The notes below the pieces were generated by a model. The model was not told the origin of the DNA, searched no databases, and worked only from the letters and a program-made list of their open reading frames with translations. The translations under genes and the position numbers were made by a program. Of a stretch of DNA of 64,000 bases, positions 63,711 to 64,000 are shown in pieces; position 1 is the stretch's first letter, and each line of letters opens with the position of its first letter. Origin of the DNA: Bacilli bacterium (lineage in GTDB: Bacteria > Bacillota_I > Bacilli_A > RFN20 > CAG-631); NCBI GenBank assembly GCA_900754115.1, contig CAAEBM010000023.1, forward strand, positions 1 to 64,000, written 5' to 3'.

Positions 63711-64000
63711 TTAGTTCTTTTTTGATAATTTTCTTTGAAATAGTTTAATCAATTCAACAATTGGAATGATTAAAAAAGCAATTCCTATTGCAGAAATATA
63801 TTCTATAAAATTAATGTGTTTAAATCCAAAAGCAGTGGATAAAAATGGAACATAGATAACTAAAGTGGTTAAAACTAAAGCACCAATTGCAGATAACCAC
63901 AAAAACTTATTTTGTGTTTTAATTTGGAAAATAGACTTTCTTCTAGAACGTAAGTTAAAGGAGTGAAATATTTCTACTAGCGATAAAGTTAAAAACGCCA
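63711..64000 (-). CDS. P-type cation-transporting ATPase, C-terminal fragment (cut by window edge)
   Basis: The reading frame is open from the window edge to the stop, giving about 96 residues. FLTLSLVEIFHSFNLRSRRKSIF followed by NKFLWLSAIGALVLTTLVIYVPFL matches helices 8-10 of calcium-type P-type ATPases, with a basic tail (KLFQRKLSKKN). The Met at 63902 is internal to this frame, not the start. Together with mntP it could form a divalent-metal export operon. The window thus holds parts of two different P2-type ATPases. Confidence 0.85.
   Translation of the reverse strand, partial: AFLTLSLVEIFHSFNLRSRRKSIFQIKTQNKFLWLSAIGALVLTTLVIYVPFLSTAFGFKHINFIEYISAIGIAFLIIPIVELIKLFQRKLSKKN

Overview
The window is AT-rich DNA (roughly 30% G+C by eye) from a low-GC, Gram-positive anaerobe of the Bacillota. 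It encodes PolC, an LtaS-type enzyme, a GatCAB amidotransferase, an F1Fo ATP synthase with subunit I, AdhE, Rex and [FeFe]-hydrogenases. Several genes end in TGA (gatA and dxr, for example), so the standard bacterial code applies and a Mycoplasma-type code is excluded. A CwlD-like amidase sits next to rpsI, and a SpoIIQ-like protein lies in the atpC region. Both are sporulation-type genes in the neighbourhoods they occupy in Bacillus, so the organism is, or descends from, a spore former. An Erysipelotrichia-like lineage of Bacilli is my best guess, but it is inference.

Layout. 0.5-3.2 kb: a calcium-type P-type ATPase (minus strand) with an attenuator-like leader. 3.5-6.5 kb: an AdhR-like MerR regulator (minus) facing a RibD-C reductase / iron alcohol dehydrogenase / flavodoxin operon (plus) driven by a textbook 19-bp-spacer MerR promoter. 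6.5-15 kb: a GNAT enzyme, a MATE exporter, two unknown lipoproteins and an ABC ATPase-permease fusion. 15-18.4 kb: gatCAB plus a small unknown gene (minus). 18.5-20.5 kb: comFA, comFC and a cold-shock protein (plus). 20.5-24.7 kb: membrane protein, YigZ, lipoprotein, SpoIIQ-like protein and another membrane protein (minus).

24.7-48.6 kb is a long minus-strand block of core genes. Read in the direction of transcription it runs rpsB-tsf, pyrH-frr, uppS-cdsA-dxr-rseP-polC-glmU(short)-prs, rplM-rpsI, cwlD, an unknown gene, tsaC-rpiB-atpI-atpBEFHAGDC, a DUF1146 gene. Terminator-like hairpins sit directly in front of pyrH and uppS, which suggests graded read-through. The c subunit of the ATP synthase carries a sodium-type, two-carboxylate site.

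48.7-59 kb: an LtaS-like enzyme, then the most interesting locus, a minus-strand operon rex-adhE-[2Fe-2S] protein-PAS-containing sensory-type [FeFe]-hydrogenase-SpoIIE-type phosphatase-group-B-like [FeFe]-hydrogenase. A perfect cre palindrome lies upstream of it. This looks like a redox- and carbon-controlled fermentation operon carrying a putative hydrogen-sensing branch. 59-64 kb: HAD phosphatase, DegV and a MarR regulator with its operator (minus), a small alarmone synthetase and a lone zinc metalloprotease (plus), then MntP and the C-terminal end of a second P-type ATPase (minus, cut by the window edge). I saw no rRNA, tRNA, CRISPR array, transposase or phage gene.
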